Below, in pieces: positions 27,396 through 36,844 of a stretch of DNA of 62,556 nucleotides. The notes beneath the pieces are model-generated. The model was not told where the DNA came from and did not search any database. It worked only from the letters and a program-made list of their open reading frames with translations. Position 1 is the stretch's first letter; each line of letters starts with the position of its first letter. The translations under genes were made by a program, and so were the position numbers. The stretch lies in NCBI GenBank assembly GCA_029762595.1, contig JARVGJ010000004.1:72205-134760 (forward strand), given 5' to 3'. This DNA comes from Methanolobus sp. (GTDB taxonomy: Archaea; Halobacteriota; Methanosarcinia; Methanosarcinales; Methanosarcinaceae).

Positions 27396-28316
27396 TCATT
27401 TTCTGGCTTTTGCATATTCTACAAGTGCTTCCTTAATACCCCACTTAAAGGCAACCACAACGGCTATGCCCCATGCGATAGGACCAATGAAGACATAGAA
27501 TATGCTTGTGTCTATAAGCAGTGCATCAAGTGCCAGGAGTATAACTATGAATGCAAGGAAACCCCGTAGTGCAGGAATCCATATATTGATACCTTCCACA
27601 TTCATGTTATGAAGCAGGCTGCCTATATAGTCTGCAAACATATCAATTGCTAACAGGCCTATAAGCAGTATTACAACTCCTGCAAATAGATTTGGAAGAT
27701 ATACGAGTATTGATTGCACTACTCCTGCGATCATATCAAGATTCAGAATATTGAGTGCAGCCATAATGAAAAGCAAGTACCCAAATACCTGTACTATCAA
27801 AGCTACCAGACCTGAACCTGTCATCCCACTGGAATGCATAGCACTACCAATACTTGTGCTTGAAATTCTTTCATCTGCCCCGGTGGCGATTATAATGTTC
27901 TTTACAAGATTTGCAAGAAAATCAACCACAAGAAGTCCTATTATAAGTACAACTACTGCAGAGAGAATCAGCGGGATGTACAGTATTATCTGTGTGATAA
28001 AATCTGCAACTATCTGCACATTGAGCAGATCTATGATGATCACTGCAAATATGAAGTAGACAAACCATCTTATAGTAGCGTCAAAGAACTCCACGGTCGT
28101 TATATTGGTACGCTCTATCATCTTTCCAAGAGAGGTCCTGTCTATCAGATCATCAAGACCTATTTTATCAAGTATCTTTGACCCGATCCTGCCCAAAGCC
28201 TTCCCTGCTATCATTCCAACTATCAACAACAATATAACAGCTATCAAAGTCGGAAGAAAAGCTATCATCTTATCTAACATAGTGTATAAACTATCCATTA
28301 TTGGAGACGTTGCCAT
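27396..28316 (-). CDS. membrane protein with conserved TM-helix repeats (channel-like)
   Basis: 306 residues with about eight hydrophobic segments arranged as two similar halves. Each half contains a helix of the form LPTLIAVILLLIVGMIAGKA or LPNLFAGVVILLIGLLAIDM. This is the pattern of the 'conserved TM helix' family (PF05552), related to the N-terminal part of small mechanosensitive channel proteins. The MscS beta domain is absent, so calling it a mechanosensitive channel would go too far. It is a single-gene unit with its own terminator. Confidence 0.85.
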   Translation of the reverse strand: MATSPIMDSLYTMLDKMIAFLPTLIAVILLLIVGMIAGKALGRIGSKILDKIGLDDLIDRTSLGKMIERTNITTVEFFDATIRWFVYFIFAVIIIDLLNVQIVADFITQIILYIPLILSAVVVLIIGLLVVDFLANLVKNIIIATGADERISSTSIGSAMHSSGMTGSGLVALIVQVFGYLLFIMAALNILNLDMIAGVVQSILVYLPNLFAGVVILLIGLLAIDMFADYIGSLLHNMNVEGINIWIPALRGFLAFIVILLALDALLIDTSIFYVFIGPIAWGIAVVVAFKWGIKEALVEYAKARK

Positions 28317-28613
28317 ATGTTCAACCCCTTTAAATTTATTTAGTTACGGAATTATTCTAAATTCCACTTCGCTCCCATAGAGAAATCTGTTATGATCCTA
28401 TTTAAATATACCTGACTTTAAAACAAAATATACAAATAAAACTGACCATCCAGCCTTGAGCTAACTAATCCGCTCATGTTGAGCGTGGTACTTATGCTTA
28501 TATTTCCAGTAAAAATAACAATCTTCGACCACAATCTGCACCTACAAATAAAATTTAGTTCCAGTCACAAATCAAAAATAATATATCAGATGAGGTTTTA
28601 CTCTAAACGATCA

Positions 28614-28740
28614 GACGTGGGGGTGGTCTCATCGGGGCAGATTGGACCTCTCAGCTATTGCCTGTGGAAACCAGTCTGCTCCTCCCGCTCGAATAAATGG
28701 GAAAGTGAGGTTGTGGACCAAACAGCATTACCACCCCCAT
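28614..28740 (+). ncRNA. candidate structured non-coding RNA
   Basis: A GC-rich block of about 127 bases in an AT-rich 620-base gap (28317-28939). Its ends pair perfectly: TGGGGGTGGT (28618-28627) with ACCACCCCCA (28730-28739). Inside, GCAGATTGG (28637-28645) pairs with CCAGTCTGC (28671-28679) with one wobble. CCTCCC (28681-28686) can pair with GGG and GAGG (28699-28710). The result is a closing stem with two inner hairpins. A TATA-like AATAATATAT at 28578-28587 would start transcription near 28612, exactly at the block. It does not match tRNA, SRP or RNase P RNA features that I know. The remainder of the gap shows nothing else. Confidence 0.5.
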
Positions 28741-28939
28741 AAATGACACTATATATTCAGATACCATATATTCAGTTATTTCACAAAACATAATATTGCC
28801 CTTATTATCACATATTATAGAGATGCGTATATGGAAAAATTGGAGTATTAACAGATGGAATGTTATAACTTAACACCGTTAATCTGATATATTGAAGGGT
28901 CATTGATTAAGAAGATAACTTATTTTAGAGGAGATATAT

Positions 28940-29431
28940 ATGAGTTCAAAGGATAATTTAAAAGCAGCATTTACCGGCGAATCAATGGCAAACAGGACAT
29001 ACCTTGCCTTTGCAAAGAAAGCGGACGAAGAAGGTTATCCACAAGTGGCCAAGCTCTTCAGGGCTGCTGCTGCTGCTGAAACAGTCCATGCTCTAAATCA
29101 CCTTCAACGTATGGGAGGGATTGGGACAACAATGGAGAACCTGAAAGAGGCCATTAACGGGGAAACATACGAATTCGAGGATATGTACCCTAAATTCATA
29201 GAAGAGGCAAAAGCTGAGGGCGATAACAGAGCTCTCTGGAGCTTTGAGGTGGCAAATAAGGTAGAAAAAATCCACGCCAGGTTGTATGAGAAAGCTCTTG
29301 AAGAACTTGGGAAAAACGAAGAAGTGGACTACTACGTCTGCAGTGTCTGCGGACATACCCACGAAGGCAAACCTGAGGACAACTGCCCCATTTGCGGCGC
29401 ACCTGCCTCAAAGTTCGATAAGATAGACTGA
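28940..29431 (+). CDS. rubrerythrin
   Basis: 163 residues from ATG 28940 (GAGGAGA upstream). The N-terminal ferritin-like four-helix domain has the diiron ligands (FTGESMANRTY, ETVHALNH and EVANKVEKIHARLYEKAL). The C-terminal rubredoxin-type domain has CSVCGH and CPICGA. Rubrerythrins reduce hydrogen peroxide with electrons from rubredoxin or related donors and protect strict anaerobes from oxidative stress. A TATA-like TGATATATT lies about 50 bases upstream of the start. It is a single-gene unit. Confidence 0.96.
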   Translation: MSSKDNLKAAFTGESMANRTYLAFAKKADEEGYPQVAKLFRAAAAAETVHALNHLQRMGGIGTTMENLKEAINGETYEFEDMYPKFIEEAKAEGDNRALWSFEVANKVEKIHARLYEKALEELGKNEEVDYYVCSVCGHTHEGKPEDNCPICGAPASKFDKID

Positions 29432-29593
29432 AAATTTAAATGCAATGCACATGTGGCTTTGCAAACATCCAGAGAGCTTGATGGATAAAGAAAAGCTCTC
29501 AATTTTTTGTTCTTGCTTTTCTGCCAGCTCTTTTCTGCCATACTAAACTATTACACTTTCAAAAAGAAACAAAAACAAAATATCCCGATGATC

Positions 29594-30397
29594 TCATTCT
29601 AAAAGACCCATTATGGCCATGTTCCAGCCCTGCGGGCCGACTCCCGGGATCCTGGTGACCTTCTCATCAGTTATGGCAGGATCATGTTCACCATTTGCTT
29701 TGAGGACAAGAAAGGCTATGTCCACTTCCATTAACATGGGACGGTCATTAAGACTGTCACCAAGCCCTACGGTCTTTATATCACCGAGCTGTTTACGATA
29801 TACCTGCGTAAGAATACGAACTGCCTTACCTTTATCATTATCACCTATAATGTGCCAGTAACGACCTCCCAGGGTATAGTTGAGCCCCTTTGACCCGATA
29901 CTGCTGATAAGTCTGTCAGCATCATTCTCATCCCCGTAAAGTCTGAAAGCTTCATCATATTCCCTCTGTTTTGCAAGACAGGCAGAGCCGACATCAAGGC
30001 CCGTATCCTCACTAAGCTCTGCATCGGTCATATCTCCGAATCCCACAAGTGAAAGACCCTCTGATGATGCAATATTCAGCAGTACATTTCTAAGGATGTT
30101 ATAATCCGTACCCAGCTCAATAACATCATATTTGTCCGTGGATCTGGAAACGACAAAGTCCACATCAAAATAGCCATGAGGAATAAAGATAGCTCCCCCA
30201 TTCTCCGATATGAAAGGATGTAAAAGTTCCAGTTCATCCAAATACACCTCTATCTCAGCACGGGTCTTGCTGGTACAGAATACAAGCGGTATACCCTCTT
30301 CCTTCAGAAGATGAATTGCAGGAAGAGCTGCCTGATATGAATATGTATCATAGTCCACCAGTGTGCCGTCAAGATCTGTAAAAACGATGTATTGCAT
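29594..30397 (-). CDS. mannosyl-/glucosyl-3-phosphoglycerate phosphatase (HAD family)
   Basis: 267 residues from ATG 30397 (AGGGGA nine bases upstream; a TTG at 30403 is possible). HAD motifs: I FTDLDGTLVD, II FCTSKTRAE, III near KGKAVRIL and IV GLGDSLNDRPML. The IIB-type cap and the ENGGAIFIP segment match the MpgP/GpgP/YedP phosphatase group. Those enzymes make the compatible solutes mannosylglycerate or glucosylglycerate. The partner synthase is not in this window, so the sugar is undecided. Glucosylglycerate is known in several methylotrophic methanogens under salt or nitrogen stress. Confidence 0.82.
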   Translation of the reverse strand: MQYIVFTDLDGTLVDYDTYSYQAALPAIHLLKEEGIPLVFCTSKTRAEIEVYLDELELLHPFISENGGAIFIPHGYFDVDFVVSRSTDKYDVIELGTDYNILRNVLLNIASSEGLSLVGFGDMTDAELSEDTGLDVGSACLAKQREYDEAFRLYGDENDADRLISSIGSKGLNYTLGGRYWHIIGDNDKGKAVRILTQVYRKQLGDIKTVGLGDSLNDRPMLMEVDIAFLVLKANGEHDPAITDEKVTRIPGVGPQGWNMAIMGLLE

Positions 30398-30485
30398 GCT
30401 CAATGTTCCCCTGAATGTTGATAGTGTTATTTTGCAGGGATTGGTTTTATATTATTGGGTACAGGAATTACCATAGTAATACACA

Positions 30486-31955
30486 TTATTTAGTATGCAT
30501 CAAAAAATCCACAAAGCTTTCCGCAAACTGCCGGTACGAGCTTGCCACAAGGTGGGCATAGCAACCAAGTGTATTATTAACAGTGAGTCCATCCCAGCCA
30601 TTGATTATACCGGTTCCACGGGAGAGCTTAATCGCAAATGTAGCGTCATCAGGGATCTCTGTGAGCTCAGAGTGGTGGAATTCATGACCACGGAAGGAAT
30701 TGCCGGCTTTGCCGATGATCGTATCCTCCCAAAGAGAGCCGATGTTATAACTGACCACACGCTTGTGCCCCATGAGAGTGTGACCTGGGAGTGCGCCCAC
30801 CATTTCATGGGTGGATTCAGGCATCTCGGCCATGTTGTGAACTCCTTTGCCTTTTACCCCGGTGCTGAGTTTTTCTGTCAGGTACATAAGACCGCCGCAT
30901 TCTGCGTATATTGGCATCCCATTACAGGATGCATCAAGAATATCCTGGCGCATGGAGATGTTGTTCTCAAGTTCTGCGGCGAAAAGCTCCGGGTAGCCGC
31001 CGCCTATATAGAGGCCATCCACGTCCGGAAGCTTGCTGTCGTGGACAGGACTGAAATATTTGATATCTGCTCCGGCCATCTGTAACAGCTCGAGGTTGTC
31101 GTGGTAATAGAAATTGAAAGCCTCATCAAGGGCAACACCAATTACCGGACGCTTCCCTTTGATTTCCCGGTGGATGAAAACAGTCTGTGAAGGACGATTG
31201 AGTGGCGGAGCTGCGTGTGCCACCTCCAGCAGGCGATCGATCTGAATGCCGGCCTTGATCGCGTCTTTTATAAAATTTATCCTCTCATCGTAATTATCGG
31301 CGCGGCGTCGCTCCTCAATAGCAGGTACAAGGCCGAGGTGTCGCATGGATATCTTCATGGAACTGTTGCGCCGGATAACACCCAGTACAGGGATACCTGT
31401 GTAAAACTCTATTGCCTCAGTGGCCTTTTTCTCATGCCTGGGGCCACCTATGTTGTTAAGGATCACTCCTGCAATGTGAACATCCCTGTCAAAGTCCCTG
31501 AAACCGTTGACCAGGGCCGCTGCAGAGCGTGTAATGCTCCTGGCATTGATGATAAGTATAACAGAACAGTCCAGGATCTTGGCTATCTGGGCAGTGCTAC
31601 CGGTATCCGTAAAACTGTCAAAGCCCTCATACAGGCCCCGGACACCCTCAATTACAGCTATATCAGCATCACAATCAACCTCAGTCCCATGAATAAAGAC
31701 ATCCCTGACCCCCTCACCATCCATAAGGAAACCATCTATATTGCGGGCCCTACGCCCGGTTATATCGGAATAATAGCTGGGATCGATGTAATCCAGTCCC
31801 ACCTTGTAAGGCTGGACCTTATATCCTGCCTCAGTAAGGGCTGCAAGCAGGCCGATCGTAATGGTTGTCTTCCCCGATGATGAACTACCTGCAGATAGGA
31901 GTATCCGGGGTATGTTCTTTGTTTTGTGAATAGAATAAGGATCTGACATTGTCAC
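30486..31955 (-). CDS. cfbB: Ni-sirohydrochlorin a,c-diamide synthase
   Basis: 489 residues: an N-terminal dethiobiotin-synthetase-like ATPase (SAGSSSSGKTTITIGLLAAL) and a C-terminal class I glutamine amidotransferase domain (GGGYPELFA, nucleophile Cys in YAECGGLMYL, catalytic His in HEFHHSE). CbiA-type enzymes amidate the a and c side chains. The adjoining cfbC, cfbD and cfbE show that the substrate is Ni-sirohydrochlorin for coenzyme F430. The start is GTG 31955 or ATG 31949. Seven or so bases separate it from cfbC. In organisms lacking a separate CbiA this enzyme may also serve cobamide synthesis. Confidence 0.93.
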   Translation of the reverse strand: MTMSDPYSIHKTKNIPRILLSAGSSSSGKTTITIGLLAALTEAGYKVQPYKVGLDYIDPSYYSDITGRRARNIDGFLMDGEGVRDVFIHGTEVDCDADIAVIEGVRGLYEGFDSFTDTGSTAQIAKILDCSVILIINARSITRSAAALVNGFRDFDRDVHIAGVILNNIGGPRHEKKATEAIEFYTGIPVLGVIRRNSSMKISMRHLGLVPAIEERRRADNYDERINFIKDAIKAGIQIDRLLEVAHAAPPLNRPSQTVFIHREIKGKRPVIGVALDEAFNFYYHDNLELLQMAGADIKYFSPVHDSKLPDVDGLYIGGGYPELFAAELENNISMRQDILDASCNGMPIYAECGGLMYLTEKLSTGVKGKGVHNMAEMPESTHEMVGALPGHTLMGHKRVVSYNIGSLWEDTIIGKAGNSFRGHEFHHSELTEIPDDATFAIKLSRGTGIINGWDGLTVNNTLGCYAHLVASSYRQFAESFVDFLMHTK

Positions 31956-31961
31956 CAGGCC

Positions 31962-32753
31962 TTAGCGGGTTAGCTCGCGCAGTCTCTCATCTCCAAGGGC
32001 TTCAGGCATTACAGAGCTTTCGTTGGACATGATGGCATGGGCAAGCTCCCGATAAACACCTGCAATGGATGAATCCGGGGATCTTTCAAGTACAGAGAAA
32101 CCATCCCTCTCACAGTCCTGCACTATCTGCTCCTTTGGTATGAAGGCCATGAGCTTGCTGCCGATCTCCCCAGAGAACTTGCGCACTATATCCTCCTCTC
32201 TGGTAACACTTCTGGAATTGCAGATGATACCTGAGAGTTTAGTATCTATCTTGGCAAGTCCCCTGCAGATATTGTTTGCAGCATATAGTGGCATGTATTC
32301 CCCGGATGTCAGGATGTATGCCTCATTGACAAGTCCCTTGCGTATGGGTGCAACAAATCCACCACATACGATATCCCCGGGAACATCGTAGATTATAAGG
32401 TCCATTTCATCTATGGACTTACACATCTGTTTCAGTTTCTGTATCGCAACGATGATACCTCGTCCGGCACAGCCGATACCAGGTTCAGGTCCGCCCACTT
32501 CCACACACTTGACACCTTTGTAACCTTCATGGACAATATCCTTCTCCGTTACCTCGATCTTCTGCCGCAGGAGATCCAGGATCGTTGGCACCCTCTTTCC
32601 TCCAAGAAGGGTAATCGAAGAATCGCTCTTGGGGTCACAGCCTATGATCATGACCTTGTAACCCTCATCAGCACATGCTGCTGCAACATTGGACGCTGTG
32701 CTGGATTTACCTATTCCGCCCTTGCCATAGATGGCTATTCTCTTCTGGGGCAT
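31962..32753 (-). CDS. cfbC: NifH-like reductase of F430 synthesis
   Basis: 263 residues of the nitrogenase iron-protein family. P-loop [11 protein letters not shown] is at residues 9-19, and the two cluster cysteines are in GIGCAGRG and [10 protein letters not shown]. As a homodimer it carries one 4Fe-4S cluster and delivers electrons, with ATP hydrolysis, to CfbD. This reduces the Ni-sirohydrochlorin diamide ring. Its ATG overlaps the cfbD TGA (TGATG), so the two are translationally coupled. It is distinguished from true NifH by its partner genes. Confidence 0.95.
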   Translation of the reverse strand: MPQKRIAIYGKGGIGKSSTASNVAAACADEGYKVMIIGCDPKSDSSITLLGGKRVPTILDLLRQKIEVTEKDIVHEGYKGVKCVEVGGPEPGIGCAGRGIIVAIQKLKQMCKSIDEMDLIIYDVPGDIVCGGFVAPIRKGLVNEAYILTSGEYMPLYAANNICRGLAKIDTKLSGIICNSRSVTREEDIVRKFSGEIGSKLMAFIPKEQIVQDCERDGFSVLERSPDSSIAGVYRELAHAIMSNESSVMPEALGDERLRELTR

Positions 32754-33889
32754 CAGATAACCCCCTGGTTCTTTTCAAGCATATCCCTTGCTACTTCCCT
32801 TAATGTTGCTCCGAACTCAGATTCAACTATGTGATTGACACCAAGGGTCTTTGGATGCAGATCGATCTCCACAATCACATGCTCATGCCCCATTTCCTTT
32901 AGCGGGATTACCTGTCTAGGGCCATTGGTCACGGATATTATTTGCATTCCCCTAAGCTGGCCCATGGGTATTGCATGGGGAACACCCGTAATGACTGCAA
33001 AGTCAAAATCAGCGTATTTTTCAGCTATCAGTTCACTTACCTTCTCCCCTGCGATCGGGTACTCATCCATGCCACCTATTACCTCATGGATAGTAACATT
33101 CTTTTCCCTGAAGTCATCCGTTATACTTTTTGCATGGTGTCGCACCCTGGGAAGCCCAACAGTATCATCCACATTAGCCATGTTGATGATATTTCCAGCC
33201 ATGCCAAGTTGAGCAGCCACCTCAGTGATAGCAACTGTGATGTCTGCAAACATGTAACCGGTCTCTTTCTTTGCATTCATGATTGTCAGGCAGCGTTTGC
33301 CATCTTTTAGATTGTTTATTATCTTTTCAGCAACCTTGAATTTAAGGTCGCCCCGTGAAGGAGCCAGGTATTCCCTGCTTGCTGCGCCATGTCTCTTTTC
33401 AACACTTGTTGCCTCATCAAGCAGATGTCTCTGCCTTTGAAGCTCCTGATCATCAATGACACCTGCCTCACATGCTGCCTCAAGTGCCATCATGACACCT
33501 TTGGTATTGTTAGGATATCCGGCATGCACCTCCACCTCAATGACAGGCACATCCAGATTTGCATCCAGGACTGGCTCACGGAGTTCCTCGCCGATGATCA
33601 TGCTGGCACAAGTGCCGACCACACCGATGAGCTTTGGACTGAACATCTCATTCACCTTTACAAGCAAGGATGAGAGCTCATCACGCCCACCGAAAACAAA
33701 GCCGTTCTCGTCAAGAGCTGTTGTCACAACATGTATGCCATCCTCTTCAAGAAGCCTTGCATGCTTGAACGAGCAGCCAGGAGGACCATGGAGTATGGCA
33801 ACATCAACATTCAGATCACGTAACGTGTATAACGCCGCCACAATAGAGCTGGGGCGCGGGTGTATAATAGAAATATCGTTTTCAGCCAT
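32753..33889 (-). CDS. cfbD: NifD-like component of F430 synthesis
   Basis: 378 residues, short compared with nitrogenase NifD, as expected for CfbD. Cys-containing blocks [18 protein letters not shown] and [15 protein letters not shown] are those that hold the 4Fe-4S cluster in this homodimeric protein. With CfbC it performs the six-electron reduction and lactam-forming step giving 15,17(3)-seco-F430-17(3)-acid. It is first in the cfbD-cfbC-cfbB run and is preceded by its own TATA-like element near 33990 (minus strand). Confidence 0.95.
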   Translation of the reverse strand: MAENDISIIHPRPSSIVAALYTLRDLNVDVAILHGPPGCSFKHARLLEEDGIHVVTTALDENGFVFGGRDELSSLLVKVNEMFSPKLIGVVGTCASMIIGEELREPVLDANLDVPVIEVEVHAGYPNNTKGVMMALEAACEAGVIDDQELQRQRHLLDEATSVEKRHGAASREYLAPSRGDLKFKVAEKIINNLKDGKRCLTIMNAKKETGYMFADITVAITEVAAQLGMAGNIINMANVDDTVGLPRVRHHAKSITDDFREKNVTIHEVIGGMDEYPIAGEKVSELIAEKYADFDFAVITGVPHAIPMGQLRGMQIISVTNGPRQVIPLKEMGHEHVIVEIDLHPKTLGVNHIVESEFGATLREVARDMLEKNQGVI

Positions 33890-34080
33890 ATATATCCCGA
33901 TATACTTCAGTGGTTATTATATTTGTTGATTTTCGTAATAAATAGTATACTTAATAAGTATCCTGTTTTCTGCAATATCTATTCCTTTATGATATAAAAG
34001 AACCAATCATCAAATAATAATAGGAACAATAATAGAACATAATACCAGGCATAAGGATGGAGATCAGAATAGAGATAACC
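33890..34080 (-). promoter_or_regulatory. cfbD upstream region
   Basis: This 191-base gap separates cfbE from cfbD. On the minus strand TTCTTTTATATCAT at about 33985-34000 is a good TATA candidate, so cfbDCB probably has a promoter separate from cfbE. No other structure is seen. Confidence 0.4.
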
Positions 34081-35478
34081 TCATCGGAAACATTTTACAC
34101 AGGAAAGAATTATATCATTGGGAGAAGAGAAACAAATTGCCATTTCAAGACCCTGCTCAAGTCCCGAAGCATAAGTGACATTTCCTAAGCTTATTTTCTG
34201 CATTCTCTGCCCAACAAGTATCAATTGCCCTATATCCTCGCAACGCCTGCTAAGGAAATATTCGACATTTTCAGGTGGCAGACCTTCACATACCTGGGCC
34301 GCCTCCTCACCAAGCACCATTATAACTTTGCCCGGGCTTCCACTTCTACATAAAGCATAATCAAGCGCCCTTTCACATGACCTTATATCCATGCCGGAGT
34401 TGGAATTATCAATGAGTTTCCTGCCTGAAAGTTCTTTTTCCTGCATTCGGCCCTGAAGACCTTCGAACGAACCTAAAACTGTAATTATGTCCTCTAAAAA
34501 CACATCCAACCGGATTGCCACAGAACTTGCAGCTGCGAATGCAGTTGCATATGATCCAAAATTGTAATTCGGTGACAATGATGAGGAAAAAATGAATCCT
34601 GCATGGTCAATATATATGTTATTTCCTTCCAGACGAAGCTGAAGGTCCGCACCCTCTATAGCAGAACCCATGATTGCACAACCACTGTTCTCAGGAACGT
34701 TGAAAGTGAAATATTTCCTGCCATGTGTTCTTGCCACATCGACTGCTTTTCTGTCGCGCAGGTTCAGGAAGAATACCTCGTCCGGCCTCCCATAAAGCAA
34801 TGCTTTCATCTTAGAATCACTTGAGCTGGAGGTTGAAGCCGCTATCATGTATTCCGGTTCCAGGGTGGTGATCACTCCCACATCGGCAAACCCTGTAAGA
34901 CCCAATGAGAACTCAAAGATATAACAATCTGCAACAATATCAAGTTCCATTAATTTAGCAATTGCAAGCAGTACACTGCCAGGAGCTATGCTCAATCCCA
35001 GGTGAACTACATGTGAGTGGCCCTTTTCCCATAATTCAAGTCCCCTGGAGCTATGAAGTATAACTTTCATCTTTCTGGAAAGCATATCAGCAAGCAGTGA
35101 AACGGTACTGGTCTTTGCTTTAGAACCTGTGACCTCGACAACCGTTGTATTGTCAAAAAAACCGTTCATGGATAGTATGTGGCCCACAGCCCTGTGATGG
35201 TCAATGATCTTGACGCCATTTTTCCTGGCATCTGCAAGCATGGGATATCCAGGATCCAGGTGTACAGGACATACTATAAGATCCAGGTCATCGACAGTTA
35301 CGGGACCCTTAGAAGTTACAATGCCATATTCATGACCAAGTCTTAAGAGAATGTCTTCATCGACAGTCCCATAGACATCTATTGCCTTAACGTTGTAACC
35401 CAGGCGGGCAAATCCCTCTGCAATGACAGTGCCCGCATGTGTCATATCAAGAACTGCAATATTAGTAAGATCTAACAT
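34081..35478 (-). CDS. cfbE: Mur-ligase-like coenzyme F430 synthetase
   Basis: 465 residues with a Mur ligase architecture. It has a Rossmann-like N-terminal domain (IAVLDMTHAGTVIAEGFARL), a central ATPase domain with P-loop VTGSKAKTST (a variant of the Mur GxxGKT loop) and a C-terminal ligand domain (IDNSNSGMDIRS and VIMVLGEEAAQV). CfbE closes the last ring of F430 with ATP. It is encoded first in the local cluster. The nickel chelatase cfbA is not in the window and must be elsewhere. Confidence 0.92.
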   Translation of the reverse strand: MLDLTNIAVLDMTHAGTVIAEGFARLGYNVKAIDVYGTVDEDILLRLGHEYGIVTSKGPVTVDDLDLIVCPVHLDPGYPMLADARKNGVKIIDHHRAVGHILSMNGFFDNTTVVEVTGSKAKTSTVSLLADMLSRKMKVILHSSRGLELWEKGHSHVVHLGLSIAPGSVLLAIAKLMELDIVADCYIFEFSLGLTGFADVGVITTLEPEYMIAASTSSSSDSKMKALLYGRPDEVFFLNLRDRKAVDVARTHGRKYFTFNVPENSGCAIMGSAIEGADLQLRLEGNNIYIDHAGFIFSSSLSPNYNFGSYATAFAAASSVAIRLDVFLEDIITVLGSFEGLQGRMQEKELSGRKLIDNSNSGMDIRSCERALDYALCRSGSPGKVIMVLGEEAAQVCEGLPPENVEYFLSRRCEDIGQLILVGQRMQKISLGNVTYASGLEQGLEMAICFSSPNDIILSCVKCFR

Positions 35479-35594
35479 GGTCCATAGTAAATTTACAGGC
35501 AGTTGAAAGCAGAACGAACATGCAGTACATAGTAAAGAAAGGGATGAATAAAATGAGGAAATGTGAGAGAGGAATACCCCCTTACAAACCCCCC

Positions 35595-36218
35595 TTAGAC
35601 CTCATCGTCTTCTTCATCATCCTTGTAGCTGTCAGAGCCTACCATTGCAGCAGCTATGGAATCAATACCATCAAGCCATTCTGCCACAAGACCATATGGA
35701 ACTTCTTCCATGACTTTTTCTGAAAGCTCCTTGCCACTGATAACAAGAGCACCTATCTCTGCAATGGTACCAAGAGCAATCTCTATATCATCAGATGCTT
35801 CTGCCTCAAGGGCAACCTTTACAAGATCCCCAATTTCAGCCTCTCTTTCATAGTCACCACTCACATAAGCTTCACATGCAGCAAAACCACCCATAAGAGA
35901 GGTCTGCAGAGAATCCACCATCAGGTCCACATCCTCGGAAATTGGATCGATCTCTGCAAGTGCAATGTCCCTTATCTGAACTATGTACTGCAATGCCGAC
36001 TCCTGGGAGATCTGATCATTCTCATATTTGGCTATAATCTTCAGGCATGCAAGGATTATATCATCTTCCATATTGACAAAGATAGCTCCTTCCTTACCCT
36101 GGGGCTCGTCGGAATCCTCTAACTTGAAATCGCTTTGTTTTATCTGATTTATCCAGTTATTCCAGCGTTCTGCTGTATAAAATTCATGATGGGATACATC
36201 ACCTTCCTTTGCTGACAT
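35595..36218 (-). CDS. DUF2150 family protein
   Basis: 207 residues, strongly acidic (many Asp/Glu, ending DDEEDDEV), ATG at 36218. The sequence (FYTAERWNNWINQIKQSDF; MEDDIILACLKIIAKYE) matches the DUF2150 family, which is confined to methanogens and relatives. It is soluble, mostly helical and has no catalytic motif. Function is unknown. It is about 120 bases from both neighbours and probably transcribed alone. Confidence 0.85.
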   Translation of the reverse strand: MSAKEGDVSHHEFYTAERWNNWINQIKQSDFKLEDSDEPQGKEGAIFVNMEDDIILACLKIIAKYENDQISQESALQYIVQIRDIALAEIDPISEDVDLMVDSLQTSLMGGFAACEAYVSGDYEREAEIGDLVKVALEAEASDDIEIALGTIAEIGALVISGKELSEKVMEEVPYGLVAEWLDGIDSIAAAMVGSDSYKDDEEDDEV

Positions 36219-36340
36219 TCAATTACCTCTGTGATAGTATGATCGATATTATTAATTTGAAATAATGATCTTATAATCTTTAATTATTAATTGTTGGTTC
36301 CTAGGAATTGCTTTTTATATAAAAGATGTTCGCAATTGAA

Positions 36341-36784
36341 CTATGGTTTAAGCTCCACCATTTTCAGAGAACAACCTGATACCGCATCTTCATCCATCGG
36401 GCCAAGCACTTTAACAACAGTACATTTATCCCCTTCCTTCAGGCCTTCCGGATATAGTATATCATATACATTGTCAGTGAACTCCTTACATTTTGGATGT
36501 TCATAGCCAATCTTTGAACCCACTACCGCCTTTCTGGATTCAATTGCCGCAACAATTGGAGAACTTTCAACCTCAACGGTCATTACGCCACCGTCGTGAA
36601 TGAAACATTCATGTACAGTACCAGCCCTGAGCTTTACAACGCGGTACTTGCGCCCAGGTTCTAGATTCATACAGGTCTTTTTGAGCTTACATTTCTTACA
36701 TTCGCGGGATTCTCCCATGAATATGAAATCCCCGCCTTCCTTTGCAAGCCTTGAACCGATAAGTGTAATGATAGTATCTGCCAT
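36341..36784 (-). CDS. UPF0179 family protein
   Basis: 147 residues of the archaeal UPF0179 family. An N-terminal cysteine cluster CKKCKLKKTC and two further Cys (HECF, HPKC) suggest a metal or iron-sulfur site. Two beta-rich segments follow (GRKYRVVKLRAGTVHECF; GDKCTVVKVLGPM). Function is unknown. It ends in TAG. It lies 60 bases downstream of egsA on the same strand. Confidence 0.88.
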   Translation of the reverse strand: MADTIITLIGSRLAKEGGDFIFMGESRECKKCKLKKTCMNLEPGRKYRVVKLRAGTVHECFIHDGGVMTVEVESSPIVAAIESRKAVVGSKIGYEHPKCKEFTDNVYDILYPEGLKEGDKCTVVKVLGPMDEDAVSGCSLKMVELKP

Positions 36785-36844
36785 ATAATCACCTTTAATC
36801 TGTCAAATTCGTTTAATTTTCATAAATTAGCATTCATGGAATGA

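Noticed and set aside
28614-28740. Possible tRNA or RNase P RNA
   Set aside because: There is no acceptor/anticodon layout or CCA-compatible end, and the conserved RNase P blocks are absent; only a generic structured RNA can be claimed.
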